Shown: piece by piece, positions 21,663 to 32,774 of the stretch
How the letters are laid out: every line of letters starts with the position of its first letter
Numbering within the stretch: the stretch's first letter is position 1
Source of the DNA: Crossaster papposus
Lineage: Eukaryota > Echinodermata > Asteroidea > Velatida > Solasteridae
Assembly (NCBI GenBank): GCA_037893245.1
Contig: JBAIAA010000648.1
Location: forward strand, 1,426,001-1,490,000
DNA length: 64,000 bases
Direction: 5' to 3'
The notes under the pieces: model-generated
Told to the model about the DNA's origin: nothing
Databases searched by the model: none
The model's input: only the letters and a program-made list of their open reading frames with translations
Program-made: the position numbers and the translations under genes

Positions 21663-22575
21663 ATGGAGCGTTTACTTTTGGCCACAGTTTCAGCTAAAAA
21701 GCACAAGACTTACGCGACGGCATGGCGAGCTTTCAATCAATCCCGGCAGCACCCTCTCGCAAGTGATACGCCAGCATCCGTCGAAGAAATTCGACACTTT
21801 GTAGTTTGGCTGTCCTTAAGAGGTTTATCACCCTCGTCTATCTCAACATATGTATCAGGCGTGGGTTACTTCCATAAGTTAAGGGGGTTGGCAGATCCAA
21901 CAAAGGATTTTTTGGCGTCAAAGTTAATTGAAGGCGCACGTAGACTCCACCAGAGTTTGGATAATAGGCTACCTATTTCTCTTCCACTGTCGGCACAAGT
22001 GTTGCATTCGTTACCTGCGGTGTGTTCCTCACAATTTGAGATGATTTTATTCCGGGCTGTTTTTCTGAGTTCCTTTTTTATTTTTTATGCGGGTTGGGGA
22101 ATTTGCTGTTGTTTCTAGTCATTATTGTCAGCGATCTGTTCTCAGTGTTCATGATATACAGTTTTGCCAGCCTGATAATCAGTTTCATAGTGCAACTGTT
22201 GTTATTCATTTTCGTAATTCTAAGAACAATCAGCGTGGCCCCCCTCAATGCGTTCACCTGGTGCAGTCTGCCGACAAGTCTCTATGCCCTGTTTTGGCGC
22301 TACAGCGGTTTGTTGCAATTCGACCTGCTTTTCTTGGCCCCTTTTTCTCCCATTTTGATGGCAGCCCATTAACTCAGTACCAGTTCAATACTGTGTTGCG
22401 GAAGGCTGTCGATTTTGCGAGTCTGCAGGGTGCCCATATTTGGGGCCATTCATTTCGCATTGGGGCGGCATCTTCTGCATCACAGTTGGGGGTGGCTAAC
22501 GCTGACATTCAGGCTTTTCTGACATATATTCGGCCATTACCGACTTGCAACTTTGGGGGACTGCACGACTCGTAG
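21663..22575 (+). pseudogene. Tyrosine recombinase of the DIRS/Ngaro-type element
   Basis: The N-terminal SAM-like part (21663-22118) reads KHKTYATAWRAFNQ and LSPSSISTYVSGVGYFH. A frameshift near 22090 joins it to 22087-22575, where RVGEF holds catalytic Arg I, HSFRIGAAS (from 22447) holds the His-x-x-Arg pair and TYIR the nucleophilic Tyr. Between the His box and the Tyr the protein is short: DIQAFLTYIR lacks the roughly eight residues, usually with a Trp, that precede 'A.L.YIR' in relatives. That small deletion would itself damage the active site. Confidence 0.8.
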
Positions 22576-23440
22576 TCACCATTTACAGACTCAGTCCCGT
22601 CTGCTTGCTACGTGCGGTCACTGACAGGTCTGGGGTTTTTGTTTTTGTTTTCATTTTAAAATCTTGCATTAGATTCCGTATGGCAGAGGAACCTCTTAAC
22701 CCGTCTGTGAATGTGCTTTGGAAAGGAAAGGGCGGGGCCGGAGTTTCCGATATCTCTGGGCTGTTGGCTAGTGTAGACAAGGGCCCAATTTCACGGCGCT
22801 GCTAAGCACACGATTTTCTGCTAACCGAGCCTCCTTCTATTTCATGGAGACCGTAAGCAGTAAGCACAGCAAAAGGCACGCTTAACCTAGCGGGAAAATT
22901 TGCTTAAATCAGTGACGTAACAATAGAATCTCCATGCGCGCGCATACGTTAGCACAAAAAAGCCGTGAAATAGCGCTTAAGGTTAGCAAATTTTTCTGCT
23001 AAAGTTAGCACAACTTTTCCGCTAACTGTTAAGCAGCGCCGTGAAATTGGGCCAAGACTCTTACCCCCCCCCCCCCCCCGCGTTTGCTTATTATTTATAT
23101 TGGGACAAATGACTTGGTCAATATAGATAAGTATGGTTTTAGAATGAGAGTCGCGGTCATGCTCAATGATTGCGGAAGTTGGTACCCTAATATGACGGTG
23201 GTTTGGTCGGATATCCTCCCTCGCGTTTTTTTACTTTGGTGCGCGTTCCCAACCAGCATTAGAACGTAAACGCCGCACTATCAATAGGTGGGCAAGATCA
23301 GCTTGTGCCAAACTGCCAAATGCATTCTGTTTACATCACCTTCAGTTTGTGTGGTCTGATTGCTCCTTGTACTTGTATGATGGAGTTCACCTGTCCCCTT
23401 GGGGCAATAGCATCTTTGTAGAGAACCTGCATCAGTGTAT
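22560..23440 (+). pseudogene. SGNH/GDSL hydrolase gene of the DIRS/Ngaro-type element, split by a MITE
   Basis: The left part (about 22560-22781) encodes VNVLWKGKGGAGVSDISGLL. After the MITE and a poly-C tract (23066-23080) the text resumes with LIIYIGTNDLVNIDKYGF, where GTND is SGNH block III, and ends with YDGVHLSPWGN (about 23380), block V with the catalytic Asp and His. The GDS nucleophile block expected at the N-terminus is not visible. Accessory hydrolase ORFs of this kind are known from Ngaro-type elements; their role is unclear. Several frameshifts are present. Confidence 0.7.
22782..23053. mobile_element. MITE, 272 bp, 22-bp perfect terminal inverted repeats
   Basis: Begins 'ggcccaatttcacggcgctg' and ends with its exact complement. 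AAG is duplicated on both sides (22779-22781 and 23054-23056). Three-base duplications fit PIF/Harbinger-type transposases, though AAG is not their usual target. There is no coding capacity. It interrupts the SGNH gene and is therefore younger than the host retrotransposon. Confidence 0.85.
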
Positions 23441-23566
23441 ATTGTCCTTCCTTCAATGGTTGTCTTTCTCCTGTGGGGCGTGCGTTGCACGTGTGGCATT
23501 TTGCTGGCGGACACAGACAACCAGCAAACCAATTGTACCTGTTGGATTTGTAAATCAGTAAAATGT

Positions 23567-23760
23567 ATTCCAGTATTATAGTGCTCTCCTTTCTCAAGAG
23601 GATATGTGTACTCCTGCCTGAATGTTCAACATCAATGGGAAATGTAATTCATGATAAAGTTCATTCCAGTATTATAGTGCTCCCCTTTCGCAAGAGGCTA
23701 TACGTGTACTCCTGACTGAATGTTCAACATCAGTGGGAAACCTTGAATTCATGATTAATT
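23567..23760. repeat. Two-copy 96-bp tandem duplication
   Basis: Copy 1 (23567-23662) and copy 2 (23663-23760) both begin 'attccagtattatagtgctc', contain 'tgaatgttcaacatca.tgg' and end near 'aattcatgat'. They lie just beyond the last ORF of the DIRS/Ngaro-type element, where split direct repeats (B1-A2-B2) are expected. Confidence 0.8.
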
Positions 23761-23825
23761 CATTTGTATTTTCAAGCCACTTATTCTCATGTATGTTCAA
23801 TCCCCGACGGAATGTGCAACATCCG

Positions 23826-23942
23826 TGGGGTGGTTCGGGTCCGGTGTACCCATGGTTAGGGTCTGGTGTGCCCATGGTTCGGGTCTGGTGTGCCCATGGT
23901 TCGGGCCTGGTGTGCCCATGGTTCGGGCCTGGTGTGCCCATT
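23826..23942. repeat. Minisatellite, 22-bp unit, about five copies
   Basis: The unit is 'cccatggttcgggtctggtg' plus 2 bases, with C/T variants between copies. The minus-strand frame it leaves open (Pro-Glu-Pro-Trp-type words) is a by-product of a period that is not a multiple of three and is not a gene. Confidence 0.9.
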
Positions 23943-24538
23943 AATTTTTGATAATCAATAATACAGTGAACCGGATTGCCATTACAATCGGTGTCCGGCA
24001 ATAAACGTGCTCTTTCGCTGTGGCATAAGTTTCAAAACAAAGAAATGGTGTGTAGAGGTCAAATATTTGAGTCTGAGTATAACACGACACTAGCGCTCTG
24101 ACAGATGTCTCTGGCCACCAACGTTAGTCAATAACTCTTCCTTGGCATCTCTTCGATACGCGGCCGACGCGCTCATTTATACTCGCCGGCAGCGCACGGT
24201 ACAAGCAGCGAGGGGACCACCGACGCGGGCACCCGTACCCTAGACTGGTACTAAAACCAATGTTTCGTTACAGTACTATGCCATAGTGTTAACACACAAG
24301 GTAAACAATTTGTTTTAAACTAATTTTGTTTTGTACAATGGCATGGTGTTATCTCACAAAGTAAGGTACAGAATAACAAACACAACATGTTAATTGTTCA
24401 CTAATCTAAGTACAGTTCTGTACAAACTGAATTGTAGTAACCAAAATTTGTACAATATCATTACAAACGGCTAAGTCAGGAGACTGTTATCATTCAAAAA
24501 GCAGGTGTAAAACACAAGAGGGCGCTCCAAATGAATGC
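23943..24538. other. Non-coding stretch
   Basis: No gene recognised. Two related words, 'actatgccatagtgttaaca' (24273) and 'acaatggcatggtgttatct' (24338), form a small diverged repeat. Confidence 0.4.
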
Positions 24539-24913
24539 TTACAATGCATCCATAACTTTGGACTTAGAAGAAAACACAATGTTCATGTCAGAATTGAAGT
24601 CTTCTTGACTATAATAATAGCGGCTTAGACTCAGAGTATCGGTACAGGTTGTCGCAGTGGGTCGCCTTGCCAAACCTTGATAAGAGTTGAATTCAACACT
24701 CAAGGACTGGCCTGGCAAACAAACATTACTGGCTGTCCAGTAAACGAGAAACTGCATCAGTCCATTGGACGGTAATGAAGCCATCCACGTTTCCAAGTAC
24801 ATAACCACTCGCTCCTCCATCGTCCGTTTGTCCTCAGCTTCATTAGAGAGTGACGGCTCCATTGTGTCTGAAATCTTGCTTGCATCTGGAGATTCCCTCT
24901 TATACAAGTTCAA
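24539..24913 (-). CDS. HECT C-lobe-like exon (G2E3-like family), partial
   Basis: The minus-strand frame of 124 codons contains LMQFLVYWTASNVCLPG, SLSVEFNSYQGLARRP, TATTCTDTLSLSRYY and DFNSDMNIVF. This order (W/FxTG-like helix, 'L.VEFN', 'RP.A.TC..TL.L..YY', final acidic helix) matches the C-terminal lobe of HECT-like proteins related to G2E3 that are common in invertebrate and fish genomes. In HECT ligases the Cys of the TC motif accepts ubiquitin and it is present here. The frame ends with its own stop, so this would be a last exon. The start of the exon and all upstream exons are not identified; the Met at 24913 is unlikely to be the true start. It could also be one of the many pseudogene copies of this family. 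Confidence 0.5.
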   Translation of the reverse strand: MNLYKRESPDASKISDTMEPSLSNEAEDKRTMEERVVMYLETWMASLPSNGLMQFLVYWTASNVCLPGQSLSVEFNSYQGLARRPTATTCTDTLSLSRYYYSQEDFNSDMNIVFSSKSKVMDAL

Positions 24914-25194
24914 GATGTGCTATTCCTGCACTCCTGTCCACAGATTGTTGTATGAGAACAGGCCCTGTCCAGTTTGAAGGATGGCATGATATGGGCGGTT
25001 TATGGTTACTGCACTGGCCAAATTCAACAGGACACTCCTTGCATTACTCTTTAGTAGTATAGTCATTTTCCTAGAATCCGTGACCATTTTACAGATACCT
25101 TTTTTCTTGATGGATTTGACAACAATGACAAATTTTAAGAATAAATAGCTCCTATACACCTCCCAAAAGTGATGGCTAACTTTTGTATAGCACG
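24914..25194. other. Non-coding stretch beside the HECT-like exon
   Basis: AT-rich; may contain the splice acceptor of the exon on the minus strand, but I could not fix it. Confidence 0.3.
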
Positions 25195-25650
25195 TTTTTT
25201 AAAGTGGCTGCCGACGCCATCTTAAAATACATAACAAGTTATATCTCTGGAACCAGATGAGCCATAACGATGAATGAGGTGTAATTTTCCACTATTTTTT
25301 GCATTACAAATCTGCTAGAATGGTATTCATCACGTTTAGGGACCACTGTGACCTCAAAAACTAACATGGCGTCTGAGCCATCTTAAAAAAACAATAAATT
25401 GTTATATCGTTGGCACCAAATAAGCTAAAAAGACACGTAAGGTGTCATATTTTCTATTAATTCTGGCATTACAAATCTATTGGAATGATTATATTGACAT
25501 TCAGGGACTACCATGGCCTCCAGTTTCTAGATGACTGCTGTCCGCTATCTTTGAAAACGTCAAACTGCAATTATGACCTCTGCCCTCAGACGCTCGTGGT
25601 AGGCAAATGAGGTGACATTTCTTTCAATTTCGACACTACCAAACGCAGCT
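25195..25650. repeat. Diverged tandem repeat, about 160-170-bp period, three copies
   Basis: Each copy opens near 'gcc(a/g)tctta/atcttt' and continues with 'ttatatc.(c)tgg.acca.at', 'aggtgt.at.tt', 'gcattacaaatct..t.gaatg' and 'gggac.ac..tg.cctc'. Copies begin near 25201, 25366 and 25526; the third is the most diverged. It is an old local duplication with no coding potential. Confidence 0.55.
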
Positions 25651-26424
25651 TTTTAGGTGCACTATCCTCGCAAGAAACTTGCTGGCCTGATGTCTCAGCT
25701 TTTTCCTACTTTTTCCTCAGATTTGATTTTGCGAGACATGGTGCTGACTGGACATTTTGGTTTAGCAGAAACCATGCATATGCATCATTTTTTGTCCCTT
25801 ATCCCAATCAACTGTTCCACGGGCATGTTTAAATTTATCAAGATCTTTCCATTGTGCAGACTTGCTCTTGATATTATCCCACTTCTCAGTTGAGATATTA
25901 TCCAAACTGTCATCTACAGTACACAGAGTATGCATTCATATTCAGTTCCTGGGTTGTGCTGTAACTCTCCGCTAACTCTTCTATTCTCCATGGTAAACAA
26001 GTCCACACAATTCACCTGAAACAGCACCACCGCAAAATGTAATAATTATTAAGCATTATCCTTTCGTCATAGCACAACTCAAAATGCAAACATTTTCCCC
26101 AGAATGTGTGACTACCTTGGTTTATTTATTTATTTATTTAATAAGGACGTGTGTTCCTTCGAGCTCCGAGTAATTTTGTATTTTTTCCTTCTCTAGACCT
26201 CTTTAGGTCCTTGTTTCTTTATTATTGTATTTAGTATAATTATTACATAGGTCTAGCTAGATCGAGCCCATTGTATATATTTTGTGTCGTTTTCCTGTAT
26301 TTTACGTTCACATTTTAGCATATACTCTGTTTTGTACTGAAATGGCCACCATGGCCACTCAGACAAAACAACGTAATGCCACTGGCGCACCCAAACCCTG
26401 TGTTCTTGATGACGAGCCGTTTGC
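25651..26424. other. Non-coding stretch
   Basis: No gene recognised. Holds a TTTA microsatellite at about 26120-26142. The open frame 25657-25893 shows no family signature. Confidence 0.4.
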
Positions 26425-28005
26425 CTGCTGCACGACTAAATTATGAAAAATCCAAGGGGTTATGGGTCGGGTCGTGGATCGGACCAACCGACAAGCCGCT
26501 GGACTTCCCGTGGAATAATCAAGGTTTAGCTTTCCTTGGAGTTCACCTTGGAAATAACAATAACTATATTCAAACTCCAAAGACAAACTTGTCAAAACAC
26601 TTGCCTGCTGGAAACATCTCTCCTTCAATCTGCCCCTTAAAGGGACAATTCTAATAGCTAATCAGTTAGCGGCCACTAAAATCTTTCACTGTCTTGCCGT
26701 CATCCCATGCCCTGATAAAAAACTACGTGAACTCCAAGGCTTGCTTGTTGATTACGTCTGGTCCAACAAATGACACCTACTAAAAAAGCGGACACTCTTT
26801 CAGAGCTGCGACAAAGGTGGGCTAGGTCTAGCTTGTATCCAGGCACGCAGCCTCACTTTCAGATTCAAACTTCTTCTGAGGTATCTTCTTTTCAACTCTC
26901 ATCCCTGTTTTACGTTAACGGACTATAATTTGCATAAATACAAACGTCTCAATCTCAGTTACCAACTTTTTCTTTTGAATCTCGACTCTACCATATCCTT
27001 AATCTATACCCTTCATGTATCCACCCCTTGTTAACCAATTGCCGGGCGGTGCGGCCTTTTCTGCAAAACTCTGGGCGGGCGGCATTCACTTCATCAAGCA
27101 TCACCTCAACCTCAACACTGGCAAGTGGCTTCCGGTTGAAGACATCCGTCTGGTTTCCTAATTCATCCGTCCACCTTCTGTTCGTATTTTTCAACTGAAT
27201 ATCTCTCGCCTGCACCACACCATATCATTATCTTTCCGGAACCGTTCAATCTCGATGTTCTTTTTCAACACACCACACCACTCGAAGAAATACCAACTCG
27301 TTCAGCTTCTCCAGGCAGTGTCTTCATCGACAAGGACACAGACGTCTTCTCGCTTTCATCCAAATCGCTCTATCTACTCTTCAGCCAAAACATCAACGAC
27401 AACTCTTCTCCTACCTTAACACCCTGGCACGACCTTAGTTGTTTTCCGTCTTTTTTTTCAAATCCTCTGGAGAGAAATCTACCAGCCGCCAACATCCAAG
27501 ATAGAAGGGGACGTTCAATATAAGCTTCTTCGTAACGTCTTGCCTTCTCTCCCAGTTCTCCATCACCTTAACCCTAAAATCTCTTCCTACTGTGGGTGGG
27601 GCGGGGAGAGATGAACTATCACACATCTGTTCGTCACTTGCCCATCAATACAACCAGCTCTCAATCTTCTTCATAGCCTTATCATTCGTCTTCTTCCGGA
27701 CCTTTAGCTTAATGTTGACATTTACTGGACTCTCGTTCCGCCTGCTCGGAGTCAAAACAGAGGGACTGTCCGCCTGGCAAACTATCTGAGCGTTAGCCTT
27801 AAAAACATAATTTATTGGCTCTATCGTACCTCTAACCCCTCCGACCCGCTATTAGTTTGGCAGTACAGGTTACAAAACAAAATCATTCTGGAATTGAATT
27901 ATCACAAGCTGCATAACTATATCCCTATTTTTCTCGCAAACTGGTCTATAAATAACACTCTTTTAGACTACAGTAATGATCGAGTGATATGGTTGATTTG
28001 AGTTG
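26425..28005 (+). pseudogene. LINE ORF2 C-terminal part (Tx1/L1-like)
   Basis: The text begins ARLNYEKSKGLWVGSW, then DKPLDFPWNNQGLAFLGVHL, the segment just after the RT active site in Tx1/L1-group LINEs. It continues with LPLKGTILIANQLAATKIF, LLVDYVWSNK, KGGLGLACIQARSLTFRFK and, near the end, LLVWQYRLQNKIILELNY. Numerous stops and frameshifts (near 26570, 26774, 27030, 27160, 27500) show that it is dead. The endonuclease and catalytic RT are absent, consistent with 5' truncation. About 240 bp of 3' UTR, with 'gggcgaaac'-like and C-rich text, may extend to about 28250. It is worth comparing with the ORF1-derived array at 36 kb, since both look Tx1-related. Confidence 0.75.
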
Positions 28006-28880
28006 GATTTTGTTTGCTATATATGTATTATATTCTGTTGTCTTACCCTTGTCCTTGTTTTCCCCTAGGTTGACGGCCTTGGACTGGTCTCGCCATTCCA
28101 AAGGCGAGCCACGGTGAAATGTTTCGCCCCCAAGCCCGTCTCCTGCTCCGCATGGGGGACTGGCAGTGGGCAAATGTGCTCACACCCAGACGCTAAGGAA
28201 CCCATGCACCCCTTCCCCCCTTTTCCCCCTCCGTCCCCTTCCTACAAGACAAGGGTTCAGATAAATTGAATTTACTGTTTTTTGTCATTGGCTTATGTTT
28301 TCATGTTCCTTAAAAATGTATTGTATTCTTTTGGTGGTTTACATTGTTAATTGTATTGTTTGTTTGTTGTTCCTTTACTGTCACATTATTAGCTAGCCGT
28401 CTTGGCAGTATAGTATATAGCCAAAAGGCTAGTCACTGTGGAGTTATTTAGTACCTGTTATTCACTGTGTTTCACGCTTTACTACAGTTTACTTTTATAT
28501 GACTTATCGTGTCATTTGAAATTTAATGGTTCTTTCTCTGTTGTTTAACGATATCAAAAATAAAGTACCCGTTTTGAAAAGTAAAACAATATAATTTTAG
28601 ACTTTAGATTGTTTTTGTTTTTTTGGTCTTGTTTTAATTTCTGTTCTAATTAAATTCTGTTCTGTTTTGGAAAATTTTTGTTTAACTGATAAAATCTCAA
28701 ACAAACTAAATAACAGTGCTTTTGTTCTTTCAGGTTTTTTTTAAATTATATTGTTGCGATTATTCGTTTGCTTGCTTTCCTCCCTCGTTGACTGTTTAAT
28801 TCTCCTTTCGTGTCGTTTTCTCGAGAGGAATACACCTGCCACGATTTGTTTGCCTCGCGTGCTCCTATCGCGTCCGCGCA
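28006..28880. other. Non-coding stretch upstream of the histone cluster
   Basis: AT-rich after 28260; no gene recognised. The left 250 bp probably belong to the LINE 3' UTR. Confidence 0.4.
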
Positions 28881-28886
28881 AAGGTG

Positions 28887-28920
28887 TGATATATAATACA
28901 CTGCCTCGCCCATTCATTCA
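28887..28920 (+). promoter_or_regulatory. Histone H4 core promoter: TATA box and CATTC cap motif
   Basis: 'gatatataata' (about 28887-28898) lies about 25 bp upstream of 'ccattcattcaa' (about 28911-28922). A CATTC cap motif 20-30 bp after a TATA box is the usual arrangement in invertebrate replication-dependent histone genes. The ATG follows about 50 bp later. Confidence 0.65.
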
Positions 28921-28959
28921 ATTGATCTAGTCTGAGCAGAGAAGAAAAAATAAAAGTAA

Positions 28960-29355
<396 letters not shown>

Positions 29356-29573
29356 TAAGTTTTCTCTTTTCGTGTATTGCCCGTAATTATTCCTTGGATG
29401 TCTCTATCGAAGACACGGCTTTTGTGTTTATGTTGGTAGGTGGGGAAATAAGTTGTGATCAGTGAAGCGTCCCGGCATGGTGTCCGAATTACCCAATCGG
29501 AAGACTGCCCATTGTTAGACTTCAGCCCCAGGATGCTATTCTCTAGTCTTAAGAGACGGTATGTTCGTTGATT

Positions 29574-29582
29574 TGGCATTCA
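29574..29582 (+). promoter_or_regulatory. Cap-site motif of H3
   Basis: 'ggcattcac' lies about 45 bp before the H3 ATG and resembles the CATTC cap motif of H4. I see no clear TATA box at the expected distance. Confidence 0.4.
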
Positions 29583-29589
29583 CTTCTGA

Positions 29590-30036
<447 letters not shown>

Positions 30037-30067
30037 GTCACAGCTGCGTGCGCAAAACAAACCGAAC

Positions 30068-30105
30068 GGCCCTTTTCAGGGCCATTACTATTTTTAAAGA
30101 GATAT
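30068..30105 (+). terminator. Histone 3' stem-loop with compensatory variant (H3)
   Basis: 'ggcccttttcagggcc' at 30068-30083: relative to the H4 stem one T is C and its partner A is G, so pairing is preserved. The downstream 'aaagagat' is the U7-pairing element. The changed pair suggests selection on the stem before the gene died. Confidence 0.88.
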
Positions 30106-30626
30106 TAATTCCAATCGCATTTTATGTAGAGTTTTGAAAGTTAAGTTCGGTTACTATAAGTAAATACGAATTTTAACTGGCGTTTTGGAGAACGGATTAA
30201 TAAAATCAATAAGATTAGTTTTTATCCATTTTGTTTCTGTGTCTGTCTCTTATTTGTTTTGCCCCCCCCCCCTTTCCCTCCCCCATTACTTTCAGCTTTA
30301 ATTCGTAACAAAAAGGTAATTGCTTGGCAATGTACACTATTGTTTATGCAGTCATTTGTGTCCTATTTTCGAAAACGGGAACTCTGTCATTGGATGACAT
30401 TAAAATTTCCCGGCGTTTGGGGCAACACAAATAATGTTTGAAACCACACCGGATTGTTGACGTTTACTTAATAATAAATAGGTGGGTATTCATTATTATT
30501 ATTATTAATTGTTTGTTTCTTGGTTTTGCGTACAGATTTCTTCACGCTTGGGTGATTGTGTGGACAATGCGTGTGTGCCCAGAATCCCAGCCGGGACCAT
30601 AGAAGTCGTCCCGGTATGCTTGACCT
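30084..30626. other. Spacer between H3 and H2B
   Basis: Non-coding; includes poly-C at about 30262-30271 and an ATT microsatellite at about 30490-30510. A possible H2B cap motif 'tccattcga' lies at about 30627. A CCAAT-like 'tccaatcatgg' overlaps the ATG of H2B. Confidence 0.4.
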
Positions 30627-30660
30627 TCCATTCGATCCCATACACTCATCTTCTCCAATC

Positions 30661-30925
30661 ATGGCTCCGAAAGTTAGCGGAAAAGACCAGAAGAAGGCCG
30701 GCAACACCAAGGCTCCGGTGAGCACAAACAAAAAGAGGCGCCGGCTTTTCAAGGAGAGCTACGGCATCTACATCTACAAAGTCATGAAACAGGTGCACCC
30801 CGACACAGGAATCTCCAGCAAGGCAATGAGCATCATGAACAGCTTTGTCAACGACGTGTTCGAGCGCATCGCCGGCGAATCTTCTCGCCCTGCCCACTAC
30901 TACAACAAGAAGTCGACCATCTCAA
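30661..30925 (+). pseudogene. H2B: Histone H2B pseudogene, 5' part (codons 1 to about 89)
   Basis: Starts [17 protein letters not shown], then [39 protein letters not shown] and YNKKSTIS, where it is cut by a [22 protein letters not shown] is the conserved start of the H2B fold. There is one extra Tyr (AHYYNKK) and Leu to Pro (SSRPAHY). The N-terminal tail and the Met in KVMKQ resemble echinoderm H2B as I recall it. The in-frame extension upstream of 30661 is spurious. The last nine codons of the gene reappear at 34331. Confidence 0.92.
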
Positions 30926-30926
30926 T

Positions 30927-32774
30927 ATGGCAGCCAACGGACAAGACGTGTGTCGTATCAGCTCTCCGAGTTTTCTATCAAAACTCGACACTAAGATACA
31001 GGATATCGTGTCTAAATTCCAAGTGTCGCCGCCTATGCCATTGCGGTCTGTGCTAAGTAGTGATTTTACCATTGATGACTTGTTACAAGCGAGGATTGTG
31101 ATTTTTGAGGCTGCGATGGAGAAGTACCGTGAAGACGTACAAGATGGCGACGTAACGGGCGACTCGTCAAAAAATCTAAGTACCGTTTTTTCACTTAAAT
31201 CCCGTAGATCTAATCAAACAGCATCCGATGACATCAATGAACTATGTCTGTATATTTTTGGTCATCGGAACACTTTTCCCATGTTTTGTCTTAGTTCCGC
31301 TTGTCAGATAAATTCCAAGCAAACAAGGCATACTACAGATCGGGATTTAACAGGTATCACAACCCCCGATCAAGTCCCCGAACCCACCCAACAGGTCATT
31401 TATCAAGCCATCATACAGATCCAAAATGACATAAAATTACTTGATCAGAAATTTTCAGACCAATTTGCAACACTATCTGGCCAGTTTTCTCGATCTTCTT
31501 GTTCCCAAAGGGAAACAATAGACCACCTGAAGAAGGAATGTGACACTCTCCATTCTTCCATTGATATGCTGGTGAGCCCTTCTTCTCGTGAAGCCCATGG
31601 TCATTCAGAACGCCCGCCGAGTGCTCTGAGCCGGAACCACCCACGGACGCCCACACGTCTAACCAGTCCAGCGAGCCACCGTACATGTACAGCGGATCTC
31701 AGTCCAGCGAGCCGCTGTACATCGGATGTCAGCCCAGCGGTTCTGGTACCGACAAGCAACCGCTTCGCTGCATTGGCGACAGAGGATCCCGTTATCATCG
31801 ACTCTAGCACCGGTGATTCCAGGACCGAGGCCGAGTTGGTGATCGACAAGTACTTCGAAGTCTTGCAGCTAAACGGCCAGCCTGATACTGAGGAGCAGGG
31901 ATCCTGTCCATCCCGAACCCAAGACAATTTGCCCCGTCCCTCAAAACCTAAGATTTCCATTGAGTTTCACGAGCAGCTGAATCAATACCGGAAGAAGCTG
32001 ACCACTGCAAAGGACAAACTGGCACCTAAAGTGAAACAACCAGCATCCACACCAACGGAACACCACTGTGCAGATGTACTTATAATCGGTGACTCGATGA
32101 TAAAACGACTTCAGCCCAGGAGATTGAGCAGGCAAAAGAAAGTGATGTGCCACACCATGCGTGGAGCAAAAATCCAAGATCTTGCTCCCCACGCCATACA
32201 GCTGTCGACCAAGCACGACGTCTCTCGGGTAATTCTCCATGTTGGAACCAACAACACATCCGACAACCCGGAGACTATTGCCGCTCAGATCACCTCCCTC
32301 GGCGAGTCACTACAACCAAGATCAGTGACAATATCTTCGATCATACACCGTAAAAACCAAACGGTGCCACAGTGCAAGAGAGTAGATGATTCCAATAATC
32401 TGCTTAAGTCCATAGGAAAGCAAAATAACTGGGGCTTCATTGACAACGGTAACATAAACTCAAACCACCTTGTGTCGGACGGAGTGCACCTCAACTCAGC
32501 AGGAGTGCGCCTACTTGCCATGAACATTATTCAACACATCAACGGACTACCAAAGACCTTTGATAGTCGCACCCCACATCAGAAAACCCCATTCGGTCAG
32601 AGCTTGTACTCTGATGTCCTGATGAAGCGGACTACAGCGACCCGAGATGTCCCGACGGGTTTTCGAATGGCCAACCAGTATTACCCGTACCCCCATCAGA
32701 AACGACACCAAACCCACCTCAATCAACGACGACAGCCAGTATCCCAGACCAGAGCACCCCCAACACACCATTGA
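30927..32774 (+). CDS. LINE ORF1 with SGNH/GDSL esterase domain
   Basis: A 615-codon frame with no internal stops. The N-terminal 200 residues are charged with possible coiled-coil text ([17 protein letters not shown]). A Ser/Pro-rich linker follows. Residues from about 385 to 545 form an SGNH hydrolase: [12 protein letters not shown] (block I, nucleophile Ser), [14 protein letters not shown] (block III) and [16 protein letters not shown] (block V, Asp and His). Esterase-type ORF1 is a known trait of CR1-group LINEs. Its biochemical role in retrotransposition is not settled. The ATG is at the junction with H2B and there is no 5' UTR in this copy. The frame is not in phase with H2B, so no fusion protein arises. 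Confidence 0.9.
   Translation: MAANGQDVCRISSPSFLSKLDTKIQDIVSKFQVSPPMPLRSVLSSDFTIDDLLQARIVIFEAAMEKYREDVQDGDVTGDSSKNLSTVFSLKSRRSNQTASDDINELCLYIFGHRNTFPMFCLSSACQINSKQTRHTTDRDLTGITTPDQVPEPTQQVIYQAIIQIQNDIKLLDQKFSDQFATLSGQFSRSSCSQRETIDHLKKECDTLHSSIDMLVSPSSREAHGHSERPPSALSRNHPRTPTRLTSPASHRTCTADLSPASRCTSDVSPAVLVPTSNRFAALATEDPVIIDSSTGDSRTEAELVIDKYFEVLQLNGQPDTEEQGSCPSRTQDNLPRPSKPKISIEFHEQLNQYRKKLTTAKDKLAPKVKQPASTPTEHHCADVLIIGDSMIKRLQPRRLSRQKKVMCHTMRGAKIQDLAPHAIQLSTKHDVSRVILHVGTNNTSDNPETIAAQITSLGESLQPRSVTISSIIHRKNQTVPQCKRVDDSNNLLKSIGKQNNWGFIDNGNINSNHLVSDGVHLNSAGVRLLAMNIIQHINGLPKTFDSRTPHQKTPFGQSLYSDVLMKRTTATRDVPTGFRMANQYYPYPHQKRHQTHLNQRRQPVSQTRAPPTHH

Larger units (their letters stand above)
17281..23440 (+). 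mobile_element. Decayed tyrosine-recombinase retrotransposon (DIRS/Ngaro type)
   Basis: In order: gag, RT, RNase H, tyrosine recombinase and an SGNH hydrolase, all on the plus strand. Elements of this order (DIRS/Ngaro) integrate with a recombinase instead of a DDE integrase. The downstream SGNH hydrolase, and the absence of a methyltransferase domain, point to the Ngaro side. At least five frameshifts or stops, one LINE insertion in gag (18.24-19.13 kb) and one MITE insertion in the hydrolase (22.78-23.05 kb) show that it is an old copy. The duplicated 96-bp block at 23.57 kb could belong to its split terminal repeats. Confidence 0.85.

Noticed and set aside
23672-24001. 109-codon minus-strand frame rich in His-Gly-Pro words
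   Set aside because: It is produced by the 22-bp minisatellite read in successive frames.
30556-30660. Upstream in-frame extension of H2B
   Set aside because: The conserved H2B start MAPKVSGK is at 30661, preceded by a typical 5' leader; the extension is chance open frame.
30661-32774. H2B-LINE ORF1 fusion protein
   Set aside because: The LINE ATG at 30927 is 266 bp after the H2B ATG, so the frames differ; the H2B frame ends at 31056 without joining ORF1.
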